Of a stretch of DNA of 64,000 nt, positions 43,223-52,102 are shown piece after piece; the first letter of the stretch is position 1, and each line of letters starts with the position of its first letter. The DNA is from Candidatus Gastranaerophilales bacterium. Its GTDB lineage: Bacteria; Cyanobacteriota; Vampirovibrionia; Gastranaerophilales; Gastranaerophilaceae. A model generated the notes under the pieces. That model saw nothing but the letters and a program-made list of their open reading frames with translations, searched no databases and was not told the DNA's origin. Location: the NCBI GenBank assembly GCA_017475485.1, contig JAFVFO010000049.1, positions 1-64,000 on the forward strand. The letters are read 5' to 3'. Both the position numbers and the translations under genes were made by a program.

Positions 43223-43840
43223 ATGAATATAAAGCATGCTTTTACGGCCGCTGAAACTTTAATAGTTATAGTCATTATAGGAATAGTGAGTTCTTGCGTT
43301 CTTGTTGCATTAAAACCGGGTGATGTCAAAAAGGACATGCTCAAAAAATCAGGTAACAATATGCTTTTGCAGATTGATTTTGCAACAAGGCAAGTACTCG
43401 CTAAAAATTCCATGAATTATAAAATGACAAAATTGGTTACAAATGCCGGAGTGCAATTTTCCATTAACGATTCTAAAGCAGATGAAAAACTTATAGCCCT
43501 TTATAAAAGGGCTCTTATTCCTTCGAGAAATAAAACAATACCTGCAACTTATACCGCTATTGAATTAAAAAATGAAGCAAATGCAAAAATAGGCGGGGGC
43601 TTGAAAATTTCAAGTTTTACTCAAGGTTTTAGGGTTAAAAACGGTGCATATTTTGCCATAAAATTGAACGGCAACTGTACAACAAATGAAACCTATATTT
43701 ATGACCCTTCCGCACCTGAAAAAAGAACAGCTAAAAAAAGCTGCGGTTTGATATTTTTTGATACAAACGCGGAAGACAGCCCCAATATTGTAGGGGTTGA
43801 TGAATTTATTGTGCCTATCGGAAACAGCGGGCTCAGGTAA
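43223..43840 (+). CDS. Type IV pilin-like protein (prepilin), third of three
   Basis: 205 residues. The leader MNIKHAFTAAETLIVIVIIG has Ala before the cleavage site, Phe at +1 and Glu at +5. A TLKPG/ALKPGDVKK segment after the helix matches TLKPAEFKE in the second prepilin, and SINDSKADEKLIALYKR matches SINDSDATPKMAKLYRK in the first. The C-terminus CGLIFFDTNAEDSPNIVGVD repeats the shared motif. It ends inside the convergent trmD gene (8-base overlap). These three genes are clearly tandem duplicates. Confidence 0.85.
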   Translation: MNIKHAFTAAETLIVIVIIGIVSSCVLVALKPGDVKKDMLKKSGNNMLLQIDFATRQVLAKNSMNYKMTKLVTNAGVQFSINDSKADEKLIALYKRALIPSRNKTIPATYTAIELKNEANAKIGGGLKISSFTQGFRVKNGAYFAIKLNGNCTTNETYIYDPSAPEKRTAKKSCGLIFFDTNAEDSPNIVGVDEFIVPIGNSGLR

Positions 43841-44513
43841 GTATATCAGGACGTTTAAGACGTGTTTTTTTAATGCTTTCTTGTTTTCTGTATTCTTCTA
43901 TTTTTTTATGATTTCCGCTTAATAATATTTCAGGAACTCTCATTCCTTCATATTCTCTTGGTTTTGTGTAGTGCGGATATTCCAATAAACCTTCTAAACC
44001 GCTTGAAAAGCTATCGTTATGAGAACAAATATCTTGTCCTAAATAGCCTTTTAGATTTCTTGAAATGCTGTCAATTAAAACTAATGCCCCCAGCTCTCCG
44101 CCCGTTAAAACATAATCTCCTATGGAAATTTCGCGTGGAGCTAAGCCTATTCTTATTCTTTCGTCAAATCCTTCATAATGTCCGCATAGAATAATTATTT
44201 GTTCATAGTGTGATAATTCTTCCGCTGTCTTTTGGCTATAGCGTTCTCCCTGCGGAGTCATCATTAAAAATGCCGAATTTTCGCACCTTTCAATTGAGCG
44301 GTAACAGTCAAAAATAGGCTGTGCCATCAAAACCATTCCGCCCCCGCCCCCGTAAGGTGTGTCATCAACTTTTTTGTGTTTATCATGGGTAAAATCACGC
44401 GGGTTTAGGGTATTAACCGTAATTATCCCTTCTTCTATTCCTCTTTTTGTAATGGATTCCCTGCAATATCCTTGAATTATTTCAGGAAAAAGGGTTATGA
44501 CATCATATATCAT
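43833..44513 (-). CDS. trmD: tRNA (guanine-37-N1)-methyltransferase
   Basis: 226 residues. SPOUT-fold enzyme that methylates G37 of tRNAs reading CUN, CCN and CGG. Motifs: the start MIYDVITLFPEII, DDTPYGGGGGMVLMAQPI, the trefoil-knot segment IILCGHYEGFDERI, and ISIGDYVLTGGELGALVLID. It overlaps rimM by 4 bases. rpsP and rplS, the usual operon partners, are not next to it. Confidence 0.96.
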   Translation of the reverse strand: MIYDVITLFPEIIQGYCRESITKRGIEEGIITVNTLNPRDFTHDKHKKVDDTPYGGGGGMVLMAQPIFDCYRSIERCENSAFLMMTPQGERYSQKTAEELSHYEQIIILCGHYEGFDERIRIGLAPREISIGDYVLTGGELGALVLIDSISRNLKGYLGQDICSHNDSFSSGLEGLLEYPHYTKPREYEGMRVPEILLSGNHKKIEEYRKQESIKKTRLKRPDILT

Positions 44514-45013
44514 AACAACCCCTCAATGGGTTTTATATAAACGATTTTATTTTTTATATCAACGGAAGGAAAAAATTCGTTTACAAAAGGTACAAGTTTA
44601 ACCTGATGAAGCAAATTTTCGATATTTAAAAGGTCTTGTGCGCCGTTTGTTGAAATATTAACTATAGTGCCTATATGTTCACCTTTAGAATTTAATACTT
44701 TACAGCCTATTAAATCATTAATTAAATATTCATCATTTTCCAAATGATTAAGCGCTTCTTTTTTGGATACATATAATTTTTGCCCTTTGAATTTAATTAA
44801 ATCATTAATATCATCAATATCTTTAAATTTTACTATGGCAAAATTTTTTCCCTCGCGCACTTTTTCAATTTCAAGAGTTATTTTTTCTGTATTATCAAGC
44901 AAATAAACTGTTTTTGCACCTTTTAACTGTGCAAAATTTGAATAACCGACACGCGCCTCGCCTTTTATTCCGTGGAAGTTTGTAATTTTGCCTATGGAGA
45001 TATAATCTTTCAT
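44510..45013 (-). CDS. rimM: Ribosome maturation factor RimM
   Basis: 167 residues. The N-terminal domain begins YISIGKITNFHGIKGEARV, the standard RimM start. The PRC-barrel half has NDEYLINDLIGCKVLNSKGEHIG, then NGAQDLLNIE and LVPFVNEFFPSVDIKNKIV. It helps assemble the 30S head with protein S19. It lies upstream of trmD with a 4-base overlap. Confidence 0.95.
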   Translation of the reverse strand: MKDYISIGKITNFHGIKGEARVGYSNFAQLKGAKTVYLLDNTEKITLEIEKVREGKNFAIVKFKDIDDINDLIKFKGQKLYVSKKEALNHLENDEYLINDLIGCKVLNSKGEHIGTIVNISTNGAQDLLNIENLLHQVKLVPFVNEFFPSVDIKNKIVYIKPIEGLL

Positions 45014-45028
45014 AAAGTAATTATATCA

Positions 45029-47281
45029 TTAAACTACATCAGGTAAAGATTCGCGCGAAATTCCGAATAATTCAAGATAATCATATACAGGGCCGATTTT
45101 ACCTTTTTGTATCCAGCTAAAATCTTCCCTTAAACAGTCAGATACCATATTTTCATATTCTTGTTTATTGTTAAAATAAATATCTAAACCCTTAATTAAT
45201 GCGCTATAGAATTCTTTTGAGTCTAATTTTTTATTTATATCCGTTAAAACGCCTGTGTGCTTTGAATTTCTGTTAACCGTATCCACAATACCGCCAACGG
45301 CAGAAGCAATTACAGGGGTTGCAACCGCCATTGCTTCTCCTTGGGTCAATCCGCAGGGCTCAAATTTTGAAGGCATTAAGAAGAAATCAGAACCCGCCAT
45401 AATTGCACTTATCGGCACAAACCCATGGGCAAATACAACGCGTGAAGAATCTTCTTTTGATAAAACTTTATCTTTTAATTCTTCTATTTTTGCCCTTTGT
45501 TTCCCGCCTTCATTATCCATGCCCGCAATATATATTATAGGTTTTTCGCAATTCGGAAATTCCTTATCCCAATTTTCATACAGCTTTGCAATTGCTTCAA
45601 GTGCAATATCAATGCCTTTTTGAGAAACCAATCTTCCTACAATTGATAACACGGGTGTTTTATCAAATGTTTGTTTATCAATTAAAGGAAGCCCTAAATC
45701 ATTATCGGATTTATAAAATTCAATTGAAGAAGTTAATTCTTTAATTATTTCGGAATTTGACCCCGAAATACCTACAGCCGGACGCATATATTCATTATAA
45801 AGATTATATTTATTTTTTAATCTTTTATCTATAACTTCTTTTATATCGGTATTTTTATTATATGTTTCAAAATCTATTGATGTTGTTTTTTTGATTTGGG
45901 GAGCTTTAGCTTCTATATTTAAGTTTTCATAATCGTTTCCGTTAATTATCCCGACCATTCGTTTAGAAGCAGTCTTTTGAACCAGTGCCCATTGAAGTGC
46001 ACCTGATAAATCATTTCTTTTCGGGTCAATTAATTCTTGTGCATAATTTTTTGAAACAGGAAGGAAAAAGTCTGATAATAAAACCCCCATATTTAAAAAG
46101 TTTGTTGAATTATTTGAAGGATTTTTATAATTTAAAATTAGTGCATTATCCAAATTAACAAGTCCATAATCCTTAGGATTTATAGAAGAAGCACCGGTTA
46201 GAGCATTTACGGTAATATCATTTGTATATTTATCAAATAAAGTATTTAAAATGTTATTTGTTGTTTCTTTCTTTTGTTCAACATTGTTATTTTGAGAACT
46301 TGAACCTTGATATGCACAATTGTGGCCTATTGTAGCTATTTTCATATTTTTTATTTTGTTTGAAGCGCTGTCGCTTAGCTGATTATAAGCATTTTCCATA
46401 GGTGCTTTATAGCGCATTAAAGCTGAAACAGGCGAAGCCTGCCAATCATTAAGCATAATGGCATTTGGTTCTTTAATTTTTTCCAATGCACTTGATGATA
46501 CAACCTGGACATCTTTCAGTGCTCTTATACCGTCTGTTTTTAATTTTAAAAATTCATATACCGCTTTTGAAAATACCGCAAATTTTTCGCTTTCTTCTGT
46601 TTTTGCGCTTGATTCATAAATAGTACCGTCAAAATATTTATCTGCCTTAATGAAAATTAATTGTCTTGTATTATCATCTTCATCTTTATCTTCATACAAA
46701 TAAACCCCGATAGGAACAGTTTGAATTTTGCCTTCTTTAAATGTATCCATTTTGAATTCTACCGCTTTTTCAAGGGGAAATTCCTTGTTTCCTCTTGTAT
46801 AAATATATTTGCCTTCAACTTCTTTAAATGTTGAAGACCCTTCGTTCAGATACATAGGGATAAATGTGGGCATGTGAACCCCTAATTTTTCGGCATTATT
46901 CCTGATTTCAGGCGGAACAGAACCCAGCCCCCCTTCTTTTATGGGTGCAAATTCGGATGTTACAGACCAAATAACGGGATGTTCCTGATTTAAAGGAGTA
47001 ATTTCAGGTTCTTCAACCAATCTTTTAAAAGCCGCATTTCTTATAAAATCTATCGCTTCATCAAATTTTTGAGAATTTTTATTTAAAGTATTTGTTTGAT
47101 TTAAAAGCGAGAATCCGTAAAAATCACTTGTATATTTAATCAATAAAGGGCTTGAAGTAAAAGAGAAATTTTCAAATTTCTTTAATTTAAAAGAAGGGTA
47201 ATTTAAAACATTGCTATAAGAAGCATTCTGACGCGATTGTATGCCAAAATTGGATACAGCATTTAAAGCATGAATTTTCAT
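45029..47281 (-). CDS. glgA: Glycogen/starch synthase-like GT5 protein with long N-terminal extension
   Basis: 750 residues, against about 480 for usual GlgA. Residues 1 to about 100 are an unfamiliar Ser/Asn/Phe-rich extension (VLNYPSFKLKKFENFSFTSS). The GT5 start is at about 105: SVTSEFAPIKEGGLGSVPPE, where KEGGL is the ADP-glucose-binding motif. Several insertions lengthen the N-terminal GT-B half. The C-terminal half keeps VGRLVSQKGIDIALEAI, HGFVPISAIMAGSDFFLMPS (about 620) and KFEPCGLTQGEAMAVATP with its catalytic Glu. It is probably an alpha-1,4-glucan synthase. No glgB, glgC or glgP is near. The symbol is used in the sense of family. Confidence 0.78.
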   Translation of the reverse strand: MKIHALNAVSNFGIQSRQNASYSNVLNYPSFKLKKFENFSFTSSPLLIKYTSDFYGFSLLNQTNTLNKNSQKFDEAIDFIRNAAFKRLVEEPEITPLNQEHPVIWSVTSEFAPIKEGGLGSVPPEIRNNAEKLGVHMPTFIPMYLNEGSSTFKEVEGKYIYTRGNKEFPLEKAVEFKMDTFKEGKIQTVPIGVYLYEDKDEDDNTRQLIFIKADKYFDGTIYESSAKTEESEKFAVFSKAVYEFLKLKTDGIRALKDVQVVSSSALEKIKEPNAIMLNDWQASPVSALMRYKAPMENAYNQLSDSASNKIKNMKIATIGHNCAYQGSSSQNNNVEQKKETTNNILNTLFDKYTNDITVNALTGASSINPKDYGLVNLDNALILNYKNPSNNSTNFLNMGVLLSDFFLPVSKNYAQELIDPKRNDLSGALQWALVQKTASKRMVGIINGNDYENLNIEAKAPQIKKTTSIDFETYNKNTDIKEVIDKRLKNKYNLYNEYMRPAVGISGSNSEIIKELTSSIEFYKSDNDLGLPLIDKQTFDKTPVLSIVGRLVSQKGIDIALEAIAKLYENWDKEFPNCEKPIIYIAGMDNEGGKQRAKIEELKDKVLSKEDSSRVVFAHGFVPISAIMAGSDFFLMPSKFEPCGLTQGEAMAVATPVIASAVGGIVDTVNRNSKHTGVLTDINKKLDSKEFYSALIKGLDIYFNNKQEYENMVSDCLREDFSWIQKGKIGPVYDYLELFGISRESLPDVV

Positions 47282-47316
47282 AAATATTTTTCCTAAACTA
47301 ACAACACAAAATCAAT

Positions 47317-47338
47317 GGTATTTTACACCAAAAATACC
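47317..47338 (-). terminator. Possible terminator between the MetF fusion gene and glgA
   Basis: GGTATTTT (47317-47324) and AAAATACC (47331-47338) form an 8-bp stem with a 6-base loop. On the minus strand ATTGATTTT follows. It is AT-rich and weak. Confidence 0.4.
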
Positions 47339-47362
47339 TATTTTACAAGTGTTTTGCTTAAT

Positions 47363-49189
47363 TTATTTTACAACTTCAAGTGCTAAATCAACTTTGCCGA
47401 ATGGTGCTGAAATTTGAAAACCCGCAACATGGGGGCTGATTTTTTCTTTTATTTCATGTGCTATTTCTATTCCTATTTTTACACCTTCTTCTTTGGTTTT
47501 AGCTTTTTCCATTTTTTCAATAATGCTATCCGGAATATAAACCCCCGGTACTTCATTTTTTAAAAACAGTGCATTTTTTAATGATACCAAAGGCCAAATG
47601 CCTGCAACTACAGGTAAATTTATTCCTTTTTTACTTGCCTTATCTAAAAATCCTAAAAGTGCCTCGCTGTCAAATACGGGCTGAGTTATTGCATATTCGG
47701 CTCCCGCTTGATATTTATTATAAAAATGGTTCAATTCCTGTTCAATATTAACTGCGCATGGGTTTGCGCCAACTCCTATTAAAATAGATGTAGGCGGGTT
47801 TATCGGGTTTCCCGCAATATCTGACCCGTGGTTTAAGTTATGAACAACTTTGGTAAGCCCGACTGCGTCTATATCAAAAACTGCGGTTGCACCGGGGTAA
47901 TCACCTAATTTTGGCGGGTCGCCCGTTACAATTAAGTAATTTTTCAAACCGCCTGCAAAACCGCCCAATAAATCAGACTGCATTCCGATTAAGTTTCTGT
48001 CGCGGCAGCAATAATGCAAGATAGTTTCAATGCCTATAGTTTTTTCTATAATTAAAGCACTTACTAAAGATGAAATTCTGGAACTTGCCCTCGGGCCGTC
48101 AGGTATATTTATAGCGTCTATGCCTGCATTTTTACAATCGCGCACTTTATCAAGCATAGAATCTAATACAACGGAGCGGGGCGGTGTAATTTCAATTGTT
48201 ACAGCTTTTTTGGAAGAAAATAATTTGCGTGCAAAATTACTTTTTTCTTCTTTTGGAGTAATTTTAATATCGAATGTATTTTTAACTTCGATTTTTTCAA
48301 CAACCAAGTGTTTTTTAACACCCGTTAAGGCTTTTATGGTACGTGCCATTTCTTTAATATGATTTGGATTAGTACCGCAGCACCCGCCTACGCCTCTTGC
48401 GCCTAATCTGATATAATTTTGGCAATAAGTTGTAAAATATTCAGGCGTTGACATATAAATCATACGTCCTTCAACATTCTGCGGATGTCCCGCATTTGGT
48501 TCAACCACAAAAGGTTTTTGGGTTAAATTAATTGTTTCTTCCAATAGCGCAAGCATTGCATGAGGCCCTACAATACAATTAAGCCCGATTGAATCAATAT
48601 TTTTATTTTTATCTAAAAGAATAATTGCATGTTTAATATCAAGCCCGTTTAGGGTTTCTCTTTCCTTGTTGCAGGCTAAAGACGCTATGGTAGGCAATTT
48701 ATATTTTTTGGCAATTTCAGAAGCAATTTCCAATTCTTCAATATTATAATGCGATTCAAACATTATACCGTCAACTTTAGCGTCATATAATGCTTTCATT
48801 TGAATTTCATAATTTTCTTTCAGGGAATCAATATTTTCAATTGTTATGGACTTCCCTTTTTCAATACAAGGGCCGACGCTTGCCAAAACAAATATTTCAT
48901 CTTTTGCGGCTTCGCGCGCAATCATAGCGCCTTTGTAATTTATTTCGTATAATTTATTTGAAAGACCGTATTTTTCAAGTTTGAATTTGTTGGCACCGAA
49001 TGTATTTGTCAAAATGACATCACAGCCTGAATTAATATATTCTTGATGAATAGATTTAATTAAGTTTGGATTTGTTAAATTTAATTCATCATAACAAGCA
49101 TTAACAAAAACCCCTTTTTCATAAATCACAGTACCCATAGCACCGTCAAATACCAAAGGAGTTTCATTCATTTTTTCAATTATATTCAT
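47363..49189 (-). CDS. Homocysteine S-methyltransferase / methylenetetrahydrofolate reductase fusion
   Basis: 608 residues, like YitJ of Bacillus. The N-terminal half (1 to about 300) is a homocysteine methyltransferase: start LVFDGAMGTVIYEKG, DVILTNTFGANKFKL, zinc Cys in IGLNCIVGP (about 203) and the CC pair in GVGGCCGTNPNHI (about 268). The C-terminal half (about 330-605) is a MetF-type flavin reductase (VTIEITPPRS, HYCCRDRN, LIVTGDPPKLGDYPGA, PVFDSEALL). It would make methyl-THF and pass the methyl to homocysteine, though methyl donor use is not proven. It starts a minus-strand pair with glgA. No SAM riboswitch was found in its short leader. Confidence 0.9.
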   Translation of the reverse strand: MNIIEKMNETPLVFDGAMGTVIYEKGVFVNACYDELNLTNPNLIKSIHQEYINSGCDVILTNTFGANKFKLEKYGLSNKLYEINYKGAMIAREAAKDEIFVLASVGPCIEKGKSITIENIDSLKENYEIQMKALYDAKVDGIMFESHYNIEELEIASEIAKKYKLPTIASLACNKERETLNGLDIKHAIILLDKNKNIDSIGLNCIVGPHAMLALLEETINLTQKPFVVEPNAGHPQNVEGRMIYMSTPEYFTTYCQNYIRLGARGVGGCCGTNPNHIKEMARTIKALTGVKKHLVVEKIEVKNTFDIKITPKEEKSNFARKLFSSKKAVTIEITPPRSVVLDSMLDKVRDCKNAGIDAINIPDGPRASSRISSLVSALIIEKTIGIETILHYCCRDRNLIGMQSDLLGGFAGGLKNYLIVTGDPPKLGDYPGATAVFDIDAVGLTKVVHNLNHGSDIAGNPINPPTSILIGVGANPCAVNIEQELNHFYNKYQAGAEYAITQPVFDSEALLGFLDKASKKGINLPVVAGIWPLVSLKNALFLKNEVPGVYIPDSIIEKMEKAKTKEEGVKIGIEIAHEIKEKISPHVAGFQISAPFGKVDLALEVVK

Positions 49190-49348
49190 AGTTCCCCCAT
49201 GAATATATTTTAGCAGAAATTTATTTTAGATGTTAATTAATTTTGCGCAGAATATTTTTAGGGGGAATATAGCATTAGATTTTTAGTATCTTTTTATTAC
49301 CTTAATACCTATAATAAAATCGATCAAGCTGAATATTCGGCTAAATAT

Positions 49349-49633
49349 CTATTTCTTTGTGCCAAAATTTAAAATCGCTTTTATTTTAGCAATTAATTCT
49401 TCAATAAATCTTAAAAATAATTCTAAAAACCCTGTTTCATCTTCTTCTTCTTCAATAGCTGTTGTTTTTTTATCAAAATAATCAACGCCTGTATCTTTGA
49501 AGTGAAAACCGGTATCTTCTTCATCTTTACCGCGCATAAAATAGCCTGTATTGCCGGCTCCGCCGTCTTGGCTTTTTGAAGAAGCCTGTACGTTCGATAA
49601 ATTTCTGCTCACAAGATTCATATCAAAAGACAT
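49349..49633 (-). CDS. Small acidic protein with C-terminal amphipathic helix
   Basis: 94 residues, not recognised. The N-terminal half is Ser/Gly/Asp-rich and probably disordered (SSKSQDGGAGNTGYFMRGKD). The middle is very acidic (AIEEEEDETGF). The end is a hydrophobic and basic helix (FLELFLRFIEELIAKIKAIL) that could sit on a membrane or bind a partner. It is transcribed away from the flagellar fliM-fliN fusion, in the divergent gap. A hairpin (AGCTGAATATTCGGCT, 49327-49342) lies just after its stop. The coding call rests on composition and position. Confidence 0.5.
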   Translation of the reverse strand: MSFDMNLVSRNLSNVQASSKSQDGGAGNTGYFMRGKDEEDTGFHFKDTGVDYFDKKTTAIEEEEDETGFLELFLRFIEELIAKIKAILNFGTKK

Positions 49634-49720
49634 ACTATCATCCTACTTTCCATTTTCCTAATTTTTATAGCAGTTTATAATATTAATCCTATTTATATAA
49701 AGTTAAAAAATCTTAAAAAA

Positions 49721-49750
49721 TTGCCTTTGCAAACTTTTGAATTATATAAT
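49721..49750 (+). promoter_or_regulatory. Promoter of the fliM-fliN fusion and fliOPQR operon
   Basis: TTGCCT (49721-49726), an 18-base spacer and a perfect TATAAT (49745-49750). The start is expected near 49757, so the TTG at 49753 is unlikely to be a start codon and GTG 49786 is favoured. It is a housekeeping-type promoter, not a sigma-28 type. Confidence 0.55.
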
Positions 49751-49785
49751 ATTTGTGCGTAATTATAACTAAAACGGGTATTTTC

Positions 49786-50952
49786 GTGGCCGATATAATA
49801 TACAAGAAAGAAAACGTTTTCCATGATTTGAATTTTGAGGGTTTCTGGCTTAAATTGACAGAATCAATTAAAGATGCGGTAGAAAGATACTGGGAAACGG
49901 AAACCGTTATAAGTTTATTTGCGCTTAGTGATTATAAAAATATTCGTGATGAATTTTTTGTAAAAAACAGTGATTTTTTCTCAAGCCAAATCAGAATAGA
50001 CCACCACAGGCCAGTACTTGTCAGGTTGGATACTGATTTTATAAATAATTTTTTATGTAAAACTTTAGAATCAACCGCCCAAAATCAAGAATTAAAAACC
50101 CTTACTCCTTTGGAAGTTAAAATTCTTAATAATTTTTGCGAATATTTATACCGCCAAATACAAGAACTTTTAATTCCCCCAAAGCAGGCAAAACTTAGTG
50201 CGAGAAGCGAAAAGAACATTAATCTTCTTTTTCACATAAGTGCCAAAGAAGGTACTTGTTCAAAATTTATGCTCTCAATTCCTCAAGATAGAATTAATAT
50301 GGTAAAATTAGAGCATAAAATTGCATTTACGGATGAAGATTTTATTAATTCGGCAGCCTACGTCAGAATTCGCGCAGGCTATACTAAACTTACGCTTGAG
50401 GAGCTTCAAAATCTATCAAAAGACGATATTATTCTTCTTGATGACAGTTCAATCAGCAAGCTGACATTGGTTTCGGGTGATGTCGAAAAAGATTTTAAGG
50501 TTGAAATAGATGAATCCATGGTTTTAAATTTGGATTCCGATGAAGAAAATGAAGAATCAGAGTATGAGGTAAAAATGGAAAAAAATCTCTGGGATGATAT
50601 TCAAATAGAACTTAGCGCCGAGTTTTCCAAGGTCAAAATGACAATCGGAGAACTTAAGCAAATCACGCGCGGACAGGTTGTTGATTTGGGTTCTGTTTTT
50701 GATAATGAAATATCTTTGTATATTGAAAATAAGAAAGTTGCCAAAGGCGAACTTCTCATTATAAATGATAAATATGCGGTGCGATTAAATGAAGTTCTAA
50801 GTTCAAATGTTCCAAATAATCCTGCGCCGGCAAAAAAAGAAGTAAAACAACAACCCCCAAAACAAGCTCCCACACAACAGGGTGCGCCTCAAGCACCGGC
50901 AGGGCAGCCTGTTGAGGATGAGGAATTTGACTATTCGGATTTTGAAAATTAA
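49786..50952 (+). CDS. FliM-FliN fusion flagellar motor switch protein
   Basis: 388 residues from GTG 49786 (399 if TTG 49753 is used). The first half resembles the CheC-like middle domain of FliM: RPVLVRLDTDFINNFLCKTL, then LKTLTPLEVKILNNFCEYLY, like the FliM 'LTxIExxil' segment. Two SpoA (FliMN_C) domains follow, about 195-265 and 273-342. The second (IQIELSAEFSKVKMTIGELK … RGQVVDLGSVFDNEISLYI) is FliN-like. A Pro/Gln/Ala-rich tail ends the protein. It thus combines FliM and FliN; it recalls type III SctQ. The FliM N-terminal CheY-binding motif is not visible. fliOPQR follow. Confidence 0.8.
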   Translation: MADIIYKKENVFHDLNFEGFWLKLTESIKDAVERYWETETVISLFALSDYKNIRDEFFVKNSDFFSSQIRIDHHRPVLVRLDTDFINNFLCKTLESTAQNQELKTLTPLEVKILNNFCEYLYRQIQELLIPPKQAKLSARSEKNINLLFHISAKEGTCSKFMLSIPQDRINMVKLEHKIAFTDEDFINSAAYVRIRAGYTKLTLEELQNLSKDDIILLDDSSISKLTLVSGDVEKDFKVEIDESMVLNLDSDEENEESEYEVKMEKNLWDDIQIELSAEFSKVKMTIGELKQITRGQVVDLGSVFDNEISLYIENKKVAKGELLIINDKYAVRLNEVLSSNVPNNPAPAKKEVKQQPPKQAPTQQGAPQAPAGQPVEDEEFDYSDFEN

Positions 50953-50969
50953 AAACAAAGGAGTATTGA

Positions 50970-51461
50970 ATGTTAACATATATTACAGCTTTTATTTTTT
51001 ACACACTTGCCATGATTGGTGTATTGCTGTTGGGCTTTGTAATTTATAAAAAAACAATAATGCCTATTAAGCAAGAAAATAAAGGAATGATTAAAGTTAT
51101 TGATAAAGTGGCTATATCGCCCAAAAAAAGTCTGCTTGTTGTAAGGGTAAAAAATGAAAAATTCTTAATTGCAATGGATGCCGAAAGAACAACATTTTTG
51201 TCAAAATTAACTGATGAAAAAATGTTAAAAGAACAAAAAGAAGAAAAGATTACAGAACAAAAACCCTCATACAACAAAAATTATGTTGATGATATTCAAC
51301 AGCAAAGGTTAGACAGAATTCAAAGGCAATTTAAACAATTATATTCAAATAATCAAGAAGATATAAAAACAGAGCAAAATCCGGATAGAAAAGAAATGAT
51401 AAGAAGGCTTTTAAAAGACCTAAACGACACAACGGGAAGTGTTAAAACAGGGAGCTATTAA
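50970..51461 (+). CDS. fliO: Flagellar biosynthesis protein FliO
   Basis: 163 residues. One N-terminal membrane helix (AFIFYTLAMIGVLLLGFVIY) is followed by a small beta domain (IKVIDKVAISPKKSLLVVRVKNEKFLIAMDAE) that matches FliO, and a long basic, disordered tail. FliO helps build the FliPQR export gate. An AAAGGAG ribosome site precedes the ATG. It overlaps fliP by one base. Confidence 0.85.
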   Translation: MLTYITAFIFYTLAMIGVLLLGFVIYKKTIMPIKQENKGMIKVIDKVAISPKKSLLVVRVKNEKFLIAMDAERTTFLSKLTDEKMLKEQKEEKITEQKPSYNKNYVDDIQQQRLDRIQRQFKQLYSNNQEDIKTEQNPDRKEMIRRLLKDLNDTTGSVKTGSY

Positions 51462-52102
51462 TGGATACAATATTAAAAGATATTAGTCCTGTTATACAAT
51501 TGTTGATTACCATGGCGGCATTTTCACTGCTGCCATTCGTGTTTGTTTCAATGACGCCTTTTTTAAGGTTCACAATTGTTTTTTCAATGTTAAAAACAGC
51601 AATGGGAACTCAATCTATCCCGCCTGCCATAACATTAATAGGTTTATCTTTAATATTAACTTTATACACCATGATGCCTGTTTTTGATGACATGTATCAG
51701 GCATATCAAATTCCTTATTCAAAAAATCAAAATGTTATAGAAGCGCTTGATGCTTCATCTAAGCCCTTGAAAGAATATATGCTTAAGCAGACGCGCCAAT
51801 CAGACCTTGCGTTTTTTGTTGAAAAAACAAGAAAAGATATACCAAAAACCCCTGAAGAACTTACTTTATGGGAAGTTGCACCTGCTTATATAGTTTCTGA
51901 ATTAAAAACAGCGTTTGAAATAGGTTTTATCATATATGTTCCTTTTATAGTGCTGGACTTGGTTGTAGCAAACATATTACTGGCGCTTGGTATGTTTATG
52001 TTATCTCCTCAAATTGTATCTACTCCTTTTAAATTATTGATATTTATTGCGGTTGACGGCTGGAGTTTAATTGTTAAAGGTATGGTGGAGAGCTTTAATT
52101 AA
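51461..52102 (+). CDS. fliP: Flagellar export gate protein FliP
   Basis: 213 residues, shorter than usual (about 245) because the N-terminal signal peptide region is missing. It begins close to the first gate helix: LLITMAAFSLLPFVFVSMTP, then FLRFTIVFSMLKTAMGTQSIPP. The rest follows the family: LTLYTMMPVFDDMYQAY, PAYIVSELKTAFEIGF, VPFIVLDLVVANILLALGM and MLSPQIVSTPFKLLIFIAVDGW. It overlaps fliO and fliQ by one base each. Confidence 0.93.
   Translation: MDTILKDISPVIQLLITMAAFSLLPFVFVSMTPFLRFTIVFSMLKTAMGTQSIPPAITLIGLSLILTLYTMMPVFDDMYQAYQIPYSKNQNVIEALDASSKPLKEYMLKQTRQSDLAFFVEKTRKDIPKTPEELTLWEVAPAYIVSELKTAFEIGFIIYVPFIVLDLVVANILLALGMFMLSPQIVSTPFKLLIFIAVDGWSLIVKGMVESFN

Noticed and set aside
49190..49348. 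SAM or other riboswitch upstream of the methionine-pathway gene
   Set aside because: The start region has only a short AT-rich leader with a GGGGG ribosome site; no S-box helices could be drawn.
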